Below, in pieces: positions 8,242 through 16,010 of a stretch of 50,288 nt of DNA. A program made the position numbers and the translations under genes. Below the pieces are notes generated by a model. It was not told the DNA's origin. It did not search any database and saw only the letters and a list, made by a program, of their open reading frames with translations. The DNA lies in assembly GCA_022561875.1 (NCBI GenBank), contig JADFQJ010000017.1:1-50288 (forward strand). The letters run 5' to 3'. The stretch's first letter is position 1. Each line of letters opens with the position of its first letter. Origin of the DNA: Bacteroidota bacterium (GTDB lineage Bacteria; Bacteroidota; Bacteroidia; Bacteroidales; VadinHA17).

Positions 8242-9243
8242 ATGAGTAAATTACTAACGGTTTCTCCTTCGCCACATATTTACGGAAAAGATACAACTCC
8301 GAATCTTATGTATGGTGTCATCATAGCCCTAATACCTGCAATACTGGCTTCAATCTTCTATTTTGGGTGGGGTGCTGTAATCGTAATATCAGTCGCGGTA
8401 ATTTCATCAGTTTTATTTGAATTCCTGATCCAGCGGTTCCTTTTGCAGAAGAAAACTACCATACAGGACGGGTCGGCAGTTATCACAGGTTTATTACTCG
8501 CCTTATGCCTTCCTTCCAATTTTCCTGTTTTGCTTATTATATCAGGGAGCTTGTTTGCAATTGGAGTAGGTAAGTTATCATTCGGGGGGTTGGGCAATAA
8601 TCCCTTCAATCCGGCTCTCGTAGGAAGAGTTTTCCTTTTTATTTCTTTTCCTGCAAAAATGACAAGCTGGCCTCAAGCACAAGGGTTTCAAACTCAATAT
8701 GTTGATGCAAGCACAGGGGCAACTCCACTAAGTATTATTAAAGAAGGATTGGACAAGGGAGATTCCATTTCACAACTGATGGATAAAATTCCAACTTATC
8801 CGCAATTATTCATTGGCGATACTGGCGGATCAATTGGTGAGATTGCTGCAGTTGCACTGATTCTTGGTCTGGTGTACTTGCTGTTAAGAAAGATAATAAC
8901 CTGGCACATACCTGTGTCGATAATCCTTACTGTTGTAATTTTTACAGGTATTCTCTGGCTGGTCGACCCGTCACAAAATGCCGATCCCCTGTTCCATATC
9001 CTGTCAGGAGGAATACTGCTGGGAGCTATTTTTATGGCAACTGATTACGTTACCTCACCCATGACAACAAAAGGAATGATCGCATACGGAATCAGTATCG
9101 GAATATTAACAGTAGTAATAAGACGATTCGGATCCTTCCCTGAAGGTGTTCAATTTGCAATTCTAATCATGAATGGATTTGTTCCGCTGATCAATTATTA
9201 TATCAAACCAAAGCGATTTGGAGAGGAGGTGAAAAATGGCTAA
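8242..9243 (+). CDS. rnfD: Rnf complex subunit RnfD (membrane, covalent FMN)
   Basis: RnfD is an integral membrane subunit homologous to NqrB that carries FMN bound covalently to a threonine. The flavinylation motif STGATPLS is present, with Thr161 as the likely attachment site. SPSPHIYGKDTTPNLMYGV at the N-terminus and GGLGNNPFNPALVGRVFL (113-131) are family signatures. About eight to ten hydrophobic segments are visible. The gene overlaps rnfG by 8 bp. The FMN transferase needed (apbE) lies 1.1 kb after rnfA in the same direction. Confidence 0.96.
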   Translation: MSKLLTVSPSPHIYGKDTTPNLMYGVIIALIPAILASIFYFGWGAVIVISVAVISSVLFEFLIQRFLLQKKTTIQDGSAVITGLLLALCLPSNFPVLLIISGSLFAIGVGKLSFGGLGNNPFNPALVGRVFLFISFPAKMTSWPQAQGFQTQYVDASTGATPLSIIKEGLDKGDSISQLMDKIPTYPQLFIGDTGGSIGEIAAVALILGLVYLLLRKIITWHIPVSIILTVVIFTGILWLVDPSQNADPLFHILSGGILLGAIFMATDYVTSPMTTKGMIAYGISIGILTVVIRRFGSFPEGVQFAILIMNGFVPLINYYIKPKRFGEEVKNG

Positions 9244-9814
9244 GAAAGAATCTACTTTTTCGAATATGGTCATCTCCCTGTCTGTAATAACATTAACAGC
9301 ATCAATTGCCCTGGGATTCGTGTATGAGCTTACCAAAGCACCCATTGCCGCTGCTAAATATGCTGCAAAAATGAAGGCAATCAATGAGGTTCTTCCTGCA
9401 TACAATAATTTACCAAATGAGGAAGTATACAAAATTGCCGTTGATAATGATACTTTATATTTTTACCCGGCCCGTGAAGATAATAAGCTGGTTGGAACAG
9501 CAATCGAAACATTTACAAAAAAAGGTTTTAGCGGAAATATTAAGTTAATGGTTGGAATTTTACCTGACGGCACCATCAATGATATTGTTGTTCTCGAGCA
9601 TAAAGAAACACCGGGTCTGGGGGATAAAATGTCAAAGGGTAAATCTGATTTTAGTTTGCAGTTTCATGGAAAGAACCCGGAAAACTTTAATCTGAGCATA
9701 AGAAAAGATGGAGGTGATGTTGATGCCATCACAGCTACGACAATAAGTTCACGTGCATACTGCGATGCTGTAAAGCGAGCTTATAATGCTTATATGAAAG
9801 GAGGTAATAAATGA
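9236..9814 (+). CDS. rnfG: Rnf complex subunit RnfG (FMN-binding)
   Basis: RnfG is a single-pass membrane protein with an extracytoplasmic FMN-binding domain, related to NqrC. The membrane anchor is at about residues 8-30. ETPGLGDKM (124-132) is the conserved family motif. The flavinylation region reads DVDAITATTISSRA, with Thr168 the probable FMN-threonine. The usual motif is SGAT followed by small hydroxyl residues, so ITAT is a variant, although TAT in place of GAT occurs in anaerobe homologues as far as I recall. It overlaps rnfD by 8 bp and rnfE by 4 bp, so the three are translationally coupled. Confidence 0.94.
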   Translation: MAKKESTFSNMVISLSVITLTASIALGFVYELTKAPIAAAKYAAKMKAINEVLPAYNNLPNEEVYKIAVDNDTLYFYPAREDNKLVGTAIETFTKKGFSGNIKLMVGILPDGTINDIVVLEHKETPGLGDKMSKGKSDFSLQFHGKNPENFNLSIRKDGGDVDAITATTISSRAYCDAVKRAYNAYMKGGNK

Positions 9815-10398
9815 ACCAGTGGAAAAATTTTAACAAAGGTTTCTTCAGGGAAAATGCAGTATTCGTTCTGTTCCTGGGATTATGCCCTACCCTGGGTGTA
9901 ACAACTTCGGTAATTAACGGAATTGGAATGGGACTGGCAACAACATTTGTGTTGCTTATGTCAAATATTGTAGTCACCCTTGCCAAAAGCTTTATTCCTG
10001 ACAAGGTCAGAATCCCCTCATTCATTGTTATCATTGCATCGTTTGTTACCGTAGTTGAGTTATTAATGCAGGCATATCTGCCCGGTCTGTTTAATGAACT
10101 CGGTTTGTTTATCCCATTGATAGTAGTTAACTGCCTTGTTTTGGGGCGTGCAGAAGCTTTTGCTTCAAAGAACACCTTTACATCTTCAGTTTTTGATGCC
10201 CTGGGTATGGGTTTCGGTTTTACAATGGCGCTCTTTTTTCTGGGTGGTGTCAGGGAGATACTTGGCAGCGGATCGTTTCTGGGTTTTAAATTTATCTCTG
10301 GTGACGGAATACTTCTTTTTATCCTCGCTCCCGGAGCTTTTATTGCCCTTGGATACCTTATCATGATAATGAATAAAATCAATAAGAAAACTGCTTAA
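9811..10398 (+). CDS. rnfE: Rnf complex subunit RnfE
   Basis: RnfE is one of the two small integral membrane subunits (NqrD homologue) that, with RnfA, hold an intramembrane iron-sulfur centre and form part of the ion path. The conserved [11 protein letters not shown] (residues 26-36) contains the N-terminal cluster cysteine, and [14 protein letters not shown] (108-121) the second. Six membrane segments are evident over 195 residues, the family length. It overlaps rnfG by 4 bp and is followed by rnfA after 13 bp. Confidence 0.95.
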   Translation: MNQWKNFNKGFFRENAVFVLFLGLCPTLGVTTSVINGIGMGLATTFVLLMSNIVVTLAKSFIPDKVRIPSFIVIIASFVTVVELLMQAYLPGLFNELGLFIPLIVVNCLVLGRAEAFASKNTFTSSVFDALGMGFGFTMALFFLGGVREILGSGSFLGFKFISGDGILLFILAPGAFIALGYLIMIMNKINKKTA

Positions 10399-10411
10399 AG
10401 AAACAACCACT

Positions 10412-10984
10412 ATGAATTATGTCATTATCATTATATCAGCAATTTTTGTCAACAATATTGTTTTGGCAAAGTTTCTGGGCATATGTCCGTTTATTGGCGT
10501 TTCAAATAAAGTAGAAACTGCTATCGGCATGACCGGTGCAGTTACCTTTGTAATGGTAATAGCTACAATTGTCACCTATCTTCTGCAGTATTATATTCTT
10601 ATTCCTTTCGGGATCGCATTTATGCAGACAATAACTTTCATTCTTGTAATCGCCGCTCTGGTCCAAATGGTCGAGCTTATACTAAAAAAGGTTAGCCCGG
10701 CGCTTTACCAGGCACTTGGTATTTTCCTTCCCCTTATCACAACAAACTGTGCTATTCTGGGTGTCGCTATTCTTACAATCCAGAACGATTATAACCTGAT
10801 TGAAAGCGTAGTTTTTTCAGTAGCAAATGCCATTGGATTCGGCATGGCACTATTAATTTTTTCCGGTATCAGGGAACAACTTGAATTAGTGGATGTTCCG
10901 GAATCGATGAGAGGCGTTCCTATTGCTTTTATAATCGCCGGTCTGCTTGCCATGGCCTTTATGGGATTTACAGGAGTAGTTTAG
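10412..10984 (+). CDS. rnfA: Rnf complex subunit RnfA
   Basis: RnfA is the NqrE-like membrane subunit that pairs with RnfE in inverted topology. [19 protein letters not shown] (residues 14-32) carries the first cluster cysteine and [13 protein letters not shown] (about 107-119) the second. Six membrane segments fit the family, and 190 residues is the normal length. It is the last gene of the rseC-rnfBCDGEA operon, and a rho-independent terminator follows at once. Confidence 0.96.
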   Translation: MNYVIIIISAIFVNNIVLAKFLGICPFIGVSNKVETAIGMTGAVTFVMVIATIVTYLLQYYILIPFGIAFMQTITFILVIAALVQMVELILKKVSPALYQALGIFLPLITTNCAILGVAILTIQNDYNLIESVVFSVANAIGFGMALLIFSGIREQLELVDVPESMRGVPIAFIIAGLLAMAFMGFTGVV

Positions 10985-10991
10985 AATCGTC

Positions 10992-11013
10992 ACCGGTCTG
11001 ACCGGTTTCTTAT
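10992..11013 (+). terminator. Terminator of the rnf operon
   Basis: The hairpin ACCGGT-CTG-ACCGGT (10992-11006), 7 bp after the rnfA stop, runs into TTTCTTATTATTTTG. The stem is short but GC-rich, and the position at the operon end is right. Confidence 0.65.
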
Positions 11014-11108
11014 TATTTTGTAAAGTAAAGCATTTTTACCGCTATTAAAGGACGGAATATTTTACTAATTTCGCCTTAAGACAAATCCAGTTCTAAAAAA
11101 GCACGGAA

Positions 11109-11477
11109 ATGATAAGTACAAAACATTTTTACCAGAATCGTAAATTGCCAACATTCCTGATCCTTATAGTTTTCATATCTTCTTTGATTATCCCAGCTTC
11201 CTGCCGGAATAACCGGAAGAAAAAAACTACTTCACCTGTCGGACAATGGAACAGAGTGCAGATAATCTCCGGAGGAACCCATATCGAACACTGGCTTAAC
11301 GGAAAAAAGGTACTGGAATATGAACGTGGCAGTGAACAATTTCGAAAATTGGTTGAGGAAAGTAAATACAAAAATATCCCCGGTTTCGGAGAAGCATCCG
11401 AAGGCCATATACTCCTGCAGGATCATGATAACCGGGTGTCCTTCAGGAATATAAAGATCAGGGTTCTTAAACCGTAA
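11109..11477 (+). pseudogene. Shortened DUF1080 (3-keto-disaccharide hydrolase-like) lipoprotein
   Basis: The first 32 residues look like a lipoprotein signal ending in PASC. From residue 43 the sequence is the C-terminal half of the DUF1080 family: PVGQWNRVQIISGG, THIEHWLNGKKVLEYERGS, NIPGFGEASEGHILLQDH, FRNIKIR. Full-length members have about 250 residues and a beta-jelly-roll whose first half (ending about where PVGEWN starts) is missing here. The export signal is thus joined directly to the second half by a short basic stretch. This looks like an in-frame internal deletion. The product of 122 residues could still be made but is unlikely to fold as the enzyme. A Gfo/Idh/MocA oxidoreductase, a frequent partner of DUF1080 in keto-sugar metabolism, lies 1.1 kb downstream. 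Confidence 0.6.
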
Positions 11478-11530
11478 TAAAATGTAAACTCCTAATTAAC
11501 TTTAGTCACTTCTTTATTTAGTCACTTCAA

Positions 11531-12406
11531 ATGATAAAAGAACCTCCGTATCATAACCATTTTGCCGGAATGGGTACCAGGTTCGACCTTGTCTTGCCTG
11601 ATACGTATAGGTCAAATGGCGATGAAGTTTTCAGGCAGATTAAAGTTGAAATTGATCGTCTGGAGAAAAAGCTGAGCCGTTTTCTACCGGATAGTGAACT
11701 TACCTATATCAACCAATTCGGGGCTTTAAGTCCCGTGAAAGTGGATCAGGAATGGATCACAATACTTGAAACATGCAGGAAATATTATATAAGCACTTAT
11801 TCTTGTTTTGATGTTACCCTACAACCGGACTTTGGAAAAGATCAGAATAAATTGTCAGGAGCAGATAATATTATTATCGACAAAAACGATGAGACCGTAC
11901 ATTTTGCTGATCCCGGTATTAAAATCGACCTGGGGGGATTCGGCAAAGGTTACGCGATGGAAAGGGTAAGTGATATTTTGCGATTGCATGATATTAAAAA
12001 TGCTCTGGTCAGTTTTGGCGAAAGTTCAATATTGGCACTGGGAAAACATCCCTGCGGCAACCACTGGAAAATTGGAGTTCAGCATTTATTCAGGCCCGGG
12101 GAGAACATTTTTGTTTTTGACCTGAAAGATGAAAATATGTCAACATCCGGCATGCCTGGCAAGAATGGAAAACTGCGTTACAGGAATCACGCCCTCATCA
12201 ATCCTGTTAACGGACATCCGGTTAATATGCTCCGGACAATTTCGGTAAAGTCCCGAAAAGCTCTGGACACAGAAGTCCTTTCCACGGCGCTCTATGTTTC
12301 ACCGCCGGATAAGAGAAAAAAGATACTCTCAGGTTTTCCCGGCTCGGAAGTCATTGAAGCTGTCTATACCGATGAGGGAAAAGTTAGTATATTAGCAATA
12401 AAATAA
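11531..12406 (+). CDS. apbE: FAD:protein FMN transferase (ApbE family)
   Basis: ApbE cleaves FAD and attaches FMN by a phosphoester bond to threonine in RnfD, RnfG and similar proteins. MGTRFDLVL near the N-terminus, EKKLSRFLPDSELTYIN (about 45-61), the key GGFGKGYAMERV (residues 136-147) and SSILALGKHPCGNHW are family motifs. The C-terminal ALDTEVLSTALYV holds the metal-binding D-T region. At 291 residues it is slightly short, and I see no signal peptide or lipobox at the chosen start, whereas many ApbE proteins are exported lipoproteins. An upstream in-frame start may have been missed, or the enzyme may act in another compartment. Its position just after the rnf operon fits its role. Confidence 0.88.
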   Translation: MIKEPPYHNHFAGMGTRFDLVLPDTYRSNGDEVFRQIKVEIDRLEKKLSRFLPDSELTYINQFGALSPVKVDQEWITILETCRKYYISTYSCFDVTLQPDFGKDQNKLSGADNIIIDKNDETVHFADPGIKIDLGGFGKGYAMERVSDILRLHDIKNALVSFGESSILALGKHPCGNHWKIGVQHLFRPGENIFVFDLKDENMSTSGMPGKNGKLRYRNHALINPVNGHPVNMLRTISVKSRKALDTEVLSTALYVSPPDKRKKILSGFPGSEVIEAVYTDEGKVSILAIK

Positions 12407-12443
12407 ACGTAAGTAATAAGAAGTTTTGAGTGCCTAAAGTTAT

Positions 12444-12484
12444 AAGTGCCTAAAGTTGAGAAGAAGTTTTAACTTTAGGCACTT
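12444..12484 (+). terminator. Long hairpin downstream of apbE
   Basis: AAGTGCCTAAAGTT (12444-12457) pairs perfectly with AACTTTAGGCACTT (12471-12484) around a 13-nt loop. The 14-bp stem is built from the same word as the adjacent 9-bp array. There is no clean U-run after it, so it may stabilise the apbE mRNA end or stop transcription only weakly. Confidence 0.5.
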
Positions 12485-12526
12485 TAGGCACTTTAGGCAC
12501 TTTAGGCACTTTAGGCACTTTAGGCA
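12473..12526. repeat. 9-bp tandem array (CTTTAGGCA x6)
   Basis: Six exact copies of CTTTAGGCA are followed by CTTC, then TTTTATTAGGCACTGAATAGTTAC up to 12554. Two inverted single copies (GTGCCTAAAGTT) lie just upstream. The array is non-coding in the gap between apbE and the oxidoreductase. The same word recurs at 48219-48250 in opposite orientation. Confidence 0.95.
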
Positions 12527-12579
12527 CTTCTTTTATTAGGCACTGAATAGTTACAAATAAACAATTAGGAACGAACAAT

Positions 12580-13857
12580 ATGAATAAATCCGAAAAACAA
12601 TCAAGAAGAGAATTTATCAGAAATGCTTCTCTGATCACCGGCACCTCGGTTATAGCCTCGTCATTACCCTGGATGAATGCTCTGGCAAATGAGAACCCTG
12701 ATAAAAAATTATCACCATCCGATAAGGTTAGGATTGGAATAATAGGTGTCGGCTCACGGGGCAGTTTGCTGCTTCTTCACATGAAAAATATCCCGGCTAT
12801 TGAGGTCACGGCAGTTTGCGATAATTATCCAACCCATTTCGCCCGGGCAAAGCAGATTACAGACAACCGGGCCAAAGCATTTGTGGATTACCGGAAATTA
12901 CTGGAGATGAATGATATGGACGCGGTGATCATTGCAACCCCGTTGCACGAACATGCACATATTACTATAGATGCGCTGCAATCAGGAAAGCATGTACTTT
13001 GTGAAAAAAGCATGGCGCGAATACCTGAAGACTGCCTGGCAATGGTAAATATGCACCGGGAAACCGGTAATATCCTTCAAATCGGTCACCAACGAATGTT
13101 CAACCCGAAGTATATTAAAGCAATGGAATTTATCAAGGCAGGAAAACTGGGAAATATTACGCAGATGAGGGCATTCTGGCACAGAAACAACGACTGGAGG
13201 CGTGCGGTACCAGCCCCTGAACTTGAGAAAAAGATCAATTGGCGGCTGTATAAGGAATTTTCATGCGGACTGATGACCGAACTGGCATCACATCAGATCC
13301 AGGTAGCCAACTGGGCGTTGGGTGAATTCCCGGATAAAGTAATGGGTGCAGGCAGTATTAATTACTGGAAAGATGGACGAGAAGTGCATGATAATGTCAA
13401 TCTTGTATACACTTACCCGGGAGGAACGCAGCTGATCTATGATTCCTGTATCAGCAATAAGCACTACGGATTTGAAGAGCAAATAATGGGTCCAAAAGGT
13501 ACCATGGAACTCGAAGCCGGAAAAATCTATTCCGAAACACCTCCTCCTGCACCCGGAATACTCCACCTGATCAATAATATCGAACATAAAATATTTGATG
13601 CAATACCACTTGGTGGAGCAAGCTGGATACCCGATACACCAAGTAAAAACAAAGGAGAATATATCCTGGCTGAAGATCTTGAAGACGATGGTACACAACT
13701 CGAACTGGAAGCTTTCGTCTATTCGGTTAAGAACAATAAAATTGATCCTGATCATATTATTCAGGCATATTATGCCAGTATTGCTGCTTTGCTTGGTTTT
13801 ATGGCTATTGAAGAAGAACGGGTGATAACCATCCCTGAAGAATTAAAAATTGTCTGA
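12580..13857 (+). CDS. Gfo/Idh/MocA family oxidoreductase with TAT signal
   Basis: This is an NAD(P)-dependent sugar or cyclitol dehydrogenase-like protein. A twin-arginine signal is present at the start (QSRREFIRNAS, then a hydrophobic stretch to about residue 36), so it is likely exported. The Rossmann motif is RIGIIGVGSRGSLL (about 50-63). The conserved EKSMAR (about 143-148) is the usual catalytic EKP-lysine segment, here EKS. Further family features are QIGHQRMFNPKY and the C-terminal domain with MTELASHQIQVANW. The length of 425 residues is normal for the exported subgroup. The start lies 25 nt after a CTGAATAGTTAC box. A small membrane-protein gene follows at once. The substrate is unknown; a keto-sugar route is possible given the DUF1080 remnant nearby. 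Confidence 0.9.
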   Translation: MNKSEKQSRREFIRNASLITGTSVIASSLPWMNALANENPDKKLSPSDKVRIGIIGVGSRGSLLLLHMKNIPAIEVTAVCDNYPTHFARAKQITDNRAKAFVDYRKLLEMNDMDAVIIATPLHEHAHITIDALQSGKHVLCEKSMARIPEDCLAMVNMHRETGNILQIGHQRMFNPKYIKAMEFIKAGKLGNITQMRAFWHRNNDWRRAVPAPELEKKINWRLYKEFSCGLMTELASHQIQVANWALGEFPDKVMGAGSINYWKDGREVHDNVNLVYTYPGGTQLIYDSCISNKHYGFEEQIMGPKGTMELEAGKIYSETPPPAPGILHLINNIEHKIFDAIPLGGASWIPDTPSKNKGEYILAEDLEDDGTQLELEAFVYSVKNNKIDPDHIIQAYYASIAALLGFMAIEEERVITIPEELKIV

Positions 13858-13867
13858 TTTTATACTA

Positions 13868-14107
13868 ATGAAAGATACTATCATTACTGGTAAACAAAAG
13901 AAGAGAGAATTATTATTTTTATTGGTAAGTTTTATAATAGCCTTTGCATTGAACGTTTATTCAATAATATTTTATAACTCCCAATGGAAAGAACTAATTA
14001 CCACTTTGCACATTATACTCCTGGTAACTATCGTTATATATTTCCTCATGGTTATTATCAGGTTGATAATCACGGGTGTTGTATACCTGTTCAACAAAAA
14101 CCGGTAA
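13868..14107 (+). CDS. Small two-helix membrane protein of unknown function
   Basis: A protein of about 79 residues with a charged start (MKDTIITGKQKKREL) and two hydrophobic segments (about residues 16-37 and 46-73), ending in basic residues. I chose the ATG at 13868; a TTG at 13850 would overlap the upstream gene by 8 bp. It follows the Gfo/Idh/MocA gene by 10 bp, so the two are probably co-transcribed. I recall similar tiny proteins next to such oxidoreductases in Bacteroidota, but I cannot name a family or function. Confidence 0.65.
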   Translation: MKDTIITGKQKKRELLFLLVSFIIAFALNVYSIIFYNSQWKELITTLHIILLVTIVIYFLMVIIRLIITGVVYLFNKNR

Positions 14108-14132
14108 CTGAATTCGGAATTCAATTACTATA

Positions 14133-14885
14133 ATGGATAATTTATTTACAATTTCAAGTTTTTTAAATTATGCAATTCGTCCATATCTTGAACTGGGACT
14201 TTTTATTCTTCTTATTGTAATTATAGGATATCTCTATTATCAATTGAATAAAAGAAACAGTTTTATTCAATTAATTTATGATAAACTACATATCCGGGAC
14301 ACGGGATTGGGAAAGGAGGAATTGACGAAGATACTGTCAAAGCTACAGATAGTTGAACTGACAAAGATAATTACAAGGGGTAAGTTTTTTGATGATGAGA
14401 TACTTAACTATATCTTTGAAGATGACAAAGAAAAAAAGTTATTTTTACATTATACCAGGGAGAAGACTATTGCGGATAAAGTTCTTAAAGAAGGATTTCA
14501 ATTCAGATATTCTTTTCATAAAACCGCATCTAAAATCACCCAGGATAGATTGGCTCTGATATATAAACATAACAGGAGCAAATATTTTGGTAATTATGTA
14601 TTGATCCTGTCAATTTCAACTAAGATACACAATTACTATAGCGAAGAATTAAGAAAGATCTCACCCCCGGAAGCTTTTGTAGAACAAATATTAACTGAAG
14701 TTCTTCCATTCCATGATGAAAATAATGATGTAGTTTATGCTTTGTCAAACAAGTTTATTAAGGGATACTTTAATCATGAAACCGGAGAAATAACCAGCAA
14801 TCCTGAATTCAATCCGAATTTTGATTGTGATATTTTCAGAAGAAATCTTGACCGGTTAAGAGATGCATATAGCAAAGAAAAATAG
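14133..14885 (+). CDS. Membrane-anchored protein with a possible ADP-ribosyltransferase-like domain
   Basis: The 250 residues start with one membrane helix (about residues 17-38) and a short helical region. A soluble domain follows from about residue 105. It opens with LFLHYTREKTIADKVLKEGF, which resembles the first strand and helix of ART-fold proteins (HYT...ILKEGF, as in DarT or RNA 2'-phosphotransferase relatives). Later conserved-looking stretches are KHNRSKYFGNYVLILSIS and PEAFVEQILTEVLPFHDENND, with NKFIKGYFN. In an ART reading, the His of HYT would bind NAD and the Glu of EQILTE could be catalytic; this is inference from motif shape only. It sits 25 bp after the small membrane protein and just before the transposase island. 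Confidence 0.6.
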   Translation: MDNLFTISSFLNYAIRPYLELGLFILLIVIIGYLYYQLNKRNSFIQLIYDKLHIRDTGLGKEELTKILSKLQIVELTKIITRGKFFDDEILNYIFEDDKEKKLFLHYTREKTIADKVLKEGFQFRYSFHKTASKITQDRLALIYKHNRSKYFGNYVLILSISTKIHNYYSEELRKISPPEAFVEQILTEVLPFHDENNDVVYALSNKFIKGYFNHETGEITSNPEFNPNFDCDIFRRNLDRLRDAYSKEK

Positions 14886-14906
14886 GTATTTAAATAGGTA
14901 TTTTTT
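14880..14906. repeat. 12-bp-period repeat, copy 1
   Basis: Two TAGGTATTT words with a 12-bp period sit in an A/T-rich frame, starting inside the stop region of the preceding gene. A 27-bp identical inverse copy lies at 50115-50141. It marks the left side of the transposase island. Confidence 0.85.
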
Positions 14907-15107
14907 TAGTTCGAAAAACAATAAATATTAAAGCAAGACCACTACTGTCCGGTTATAAGTTGAACATTTTCAATTGGTTATAATTATTGTTTTCAATATT
15001 TCTATAAACATTCTTGTTAAACATCTGATTTAAAGGAATTTCCTTAAATATGCTGATGCTAAGAATATGTAGAATTGTGTAAAGTTCTTTTTCCAATTTC
15101 TTCCGTC

Positions 15108-15189
15108 AGTCTCGTAGAGACTTATTGATAATAGGCAGCCACTTCAGTGGCTGTTTTTTATATGTACATGCCAGACAGCCCGGAGGGCT
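15108..15189. repeat. Left cluster of three REP-like palindromes
   Basis: AGTCTC-GTA-GAGACT (15108-15122), CAGCCACT-TC-AGTGGCTG followed by six T (15136-15159) and AGCCC-GGA-GGGCT (15177-15189) lie within 82 bp downstream of the transposase. The middle one has the shape of a terminator on the plus strand. Confidence 0.8.
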
Positions 15190-15198
15190 AGAATGGCG

Positions 15199-15648
15199 CT
15201 ATAACAAATATTTTTCTTCGAATTCAATTCCATGATAATTTAAAATATCAATAAATTCTTCACGAAAAGTTTTTTTCCTGTGATGCTCTTCCTGATTTGT
15301 AATATATTTTATTGTTCCGTCAACTTGCGAAACACCTATTGTAAATGCTCCATATCCTTCCTGCCATACAAAATTCTTCATGTTTCCAAACGTTCCATGA
15401 ATCCACCTGGAAGATCCTCCTTTTAAATATTGTATTGCCTTAGCGATTGTAATTGTTGAGGAAAGTGATACCAGTAGATGCAGGTGATCATCTACACCTC
15501 CAGCCTTTATTAACTTAAAACTATTTTCTTTGCAAATTCCACCTATATAGGGATAAAGCTTCTCCCTGATATCAGATTTCAACCATTTTTTTTGGTTTTT
15601 CGTTGAAAAAACGTAGTGAACGTAACAACTAATGTATGAATTTCCCAT
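15199..15648 (-). CDS. Y1 (HUH) transposase, IS200/RAYT type
   Basis: This single-domain transposase of 149 residues belongs to the Y1_Tnp superfamily, which cuts and joins single-stranded DNA at hairpins. YVHYVFSTKNQKKWL near the start, the metal-binding DDHLHLLVSL (HUH motif, residues about 53-62) and the region TIKYITNQEEHHRK with the catalytic tyrosine (about residue 115) are clear. The sequence KGGSSRWIHG is typical. No TnpB/IscB partner is present. Flanking palindromes suggest a REP-associated tyrosine transposase (RAYT) or a solo IS200 relative. The frame is intact, so it may be active. Confidence 0.88.
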   Translation of the reverse strand: MGNSYISCYVHYVFSTKNQKKWLKSDIREKLYPYIGGICKENSFKLIKAGGVDDHLHLLVSLSSTITIAKAIQYLKGGSSRWIHGTFGNMKNFVWQEGYGAFTIGVSQVDGTIKYITNQEEHHRKKTFREEFIDILNYHGIEFEEKYLL

Positions 15649-15724
15649 TTATAAATGCTTTAATAATAAAATATCGGAGATGCTGTTGAATATAATTGTA
15701 AAGCAAAGACATTTTTTTCATTCT

Positions 15725-15809
15725 ATCCCTCCGGGATGTTTAATATTTGTTAATTTCCTGTATCAGGCATTGAAATGCCTGTCTATTATCTTTCTGTCCC
15801 TACCGGGAC
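15725..15809. repeat. Right cluster of three REP-like palindromes
   Basis: ATCCC-TCC-GGGAT (15725-15737), CAGGCATT-GA-AATGCCTG (15764-15781) and GTCCC-TACC-GGGAC (15796-15809) lie within 85 bp upstream of the transposase start. Stems differ from each other and from the left cluster, but the size and tight loops are alike. Confidence 0.8.
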
Positions 15810-16010
15810 GAAGAGAGATTGCGTTTTATATGAGGATTTTGATTTCAAATCGAAAAATATTTCAAAGAACTTCTATCGCTTATATATTCAGTCTTCCAGA
15901 ACTTTTATATCTTTGTTAACCGGACAGTAGTGATTTTTTTTCACTGTTAAATACTAAATGTTCGGGTATGTCGTTTTGTTGATGTATGTTCAAACAATAA
16001 TAGTCTGCCT

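Larger units (their letters stand above)
14940..15932. mobile_element. Y1-transposase island bounded by a 16-bp inverted repeat
   Basis: CACTACTGTCCGGTTA (14940-14955) recurs as its exact inverse complement at 15917-15932. The 993-bp interval holds a Y1 transposase gene on the minus strand, three different palindromes on each side of it, and no other gene. IS200/IS605 and RAYT elements normally have hairpin ends and no inverted repeats, so the 16-bp repeat may instead be the ends of an older element into which the transposase and its palindromes moved. I see no target duplication directly outside. Confidence 0.65.

Noticed and set aside
9735-10382. Minus-strand ORF of 215 codons over rnfE
   Set aside because: Shadow of the conserved RnfE reading frame; no family features.
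12450-12644. Minus-strand ORF coding for a repeated KVP protein
   Set aside because: It is the 9-bp array (period divisible by three) read as protein, with no homology or start context and overlapping the oxidoreductase start.
15632-15919. Plus-strand ORF of 95 codons beside the transposase
   Set aside because: It spans the three right-hand palindromes and has no protein-like pattern; it reads through hairpins.
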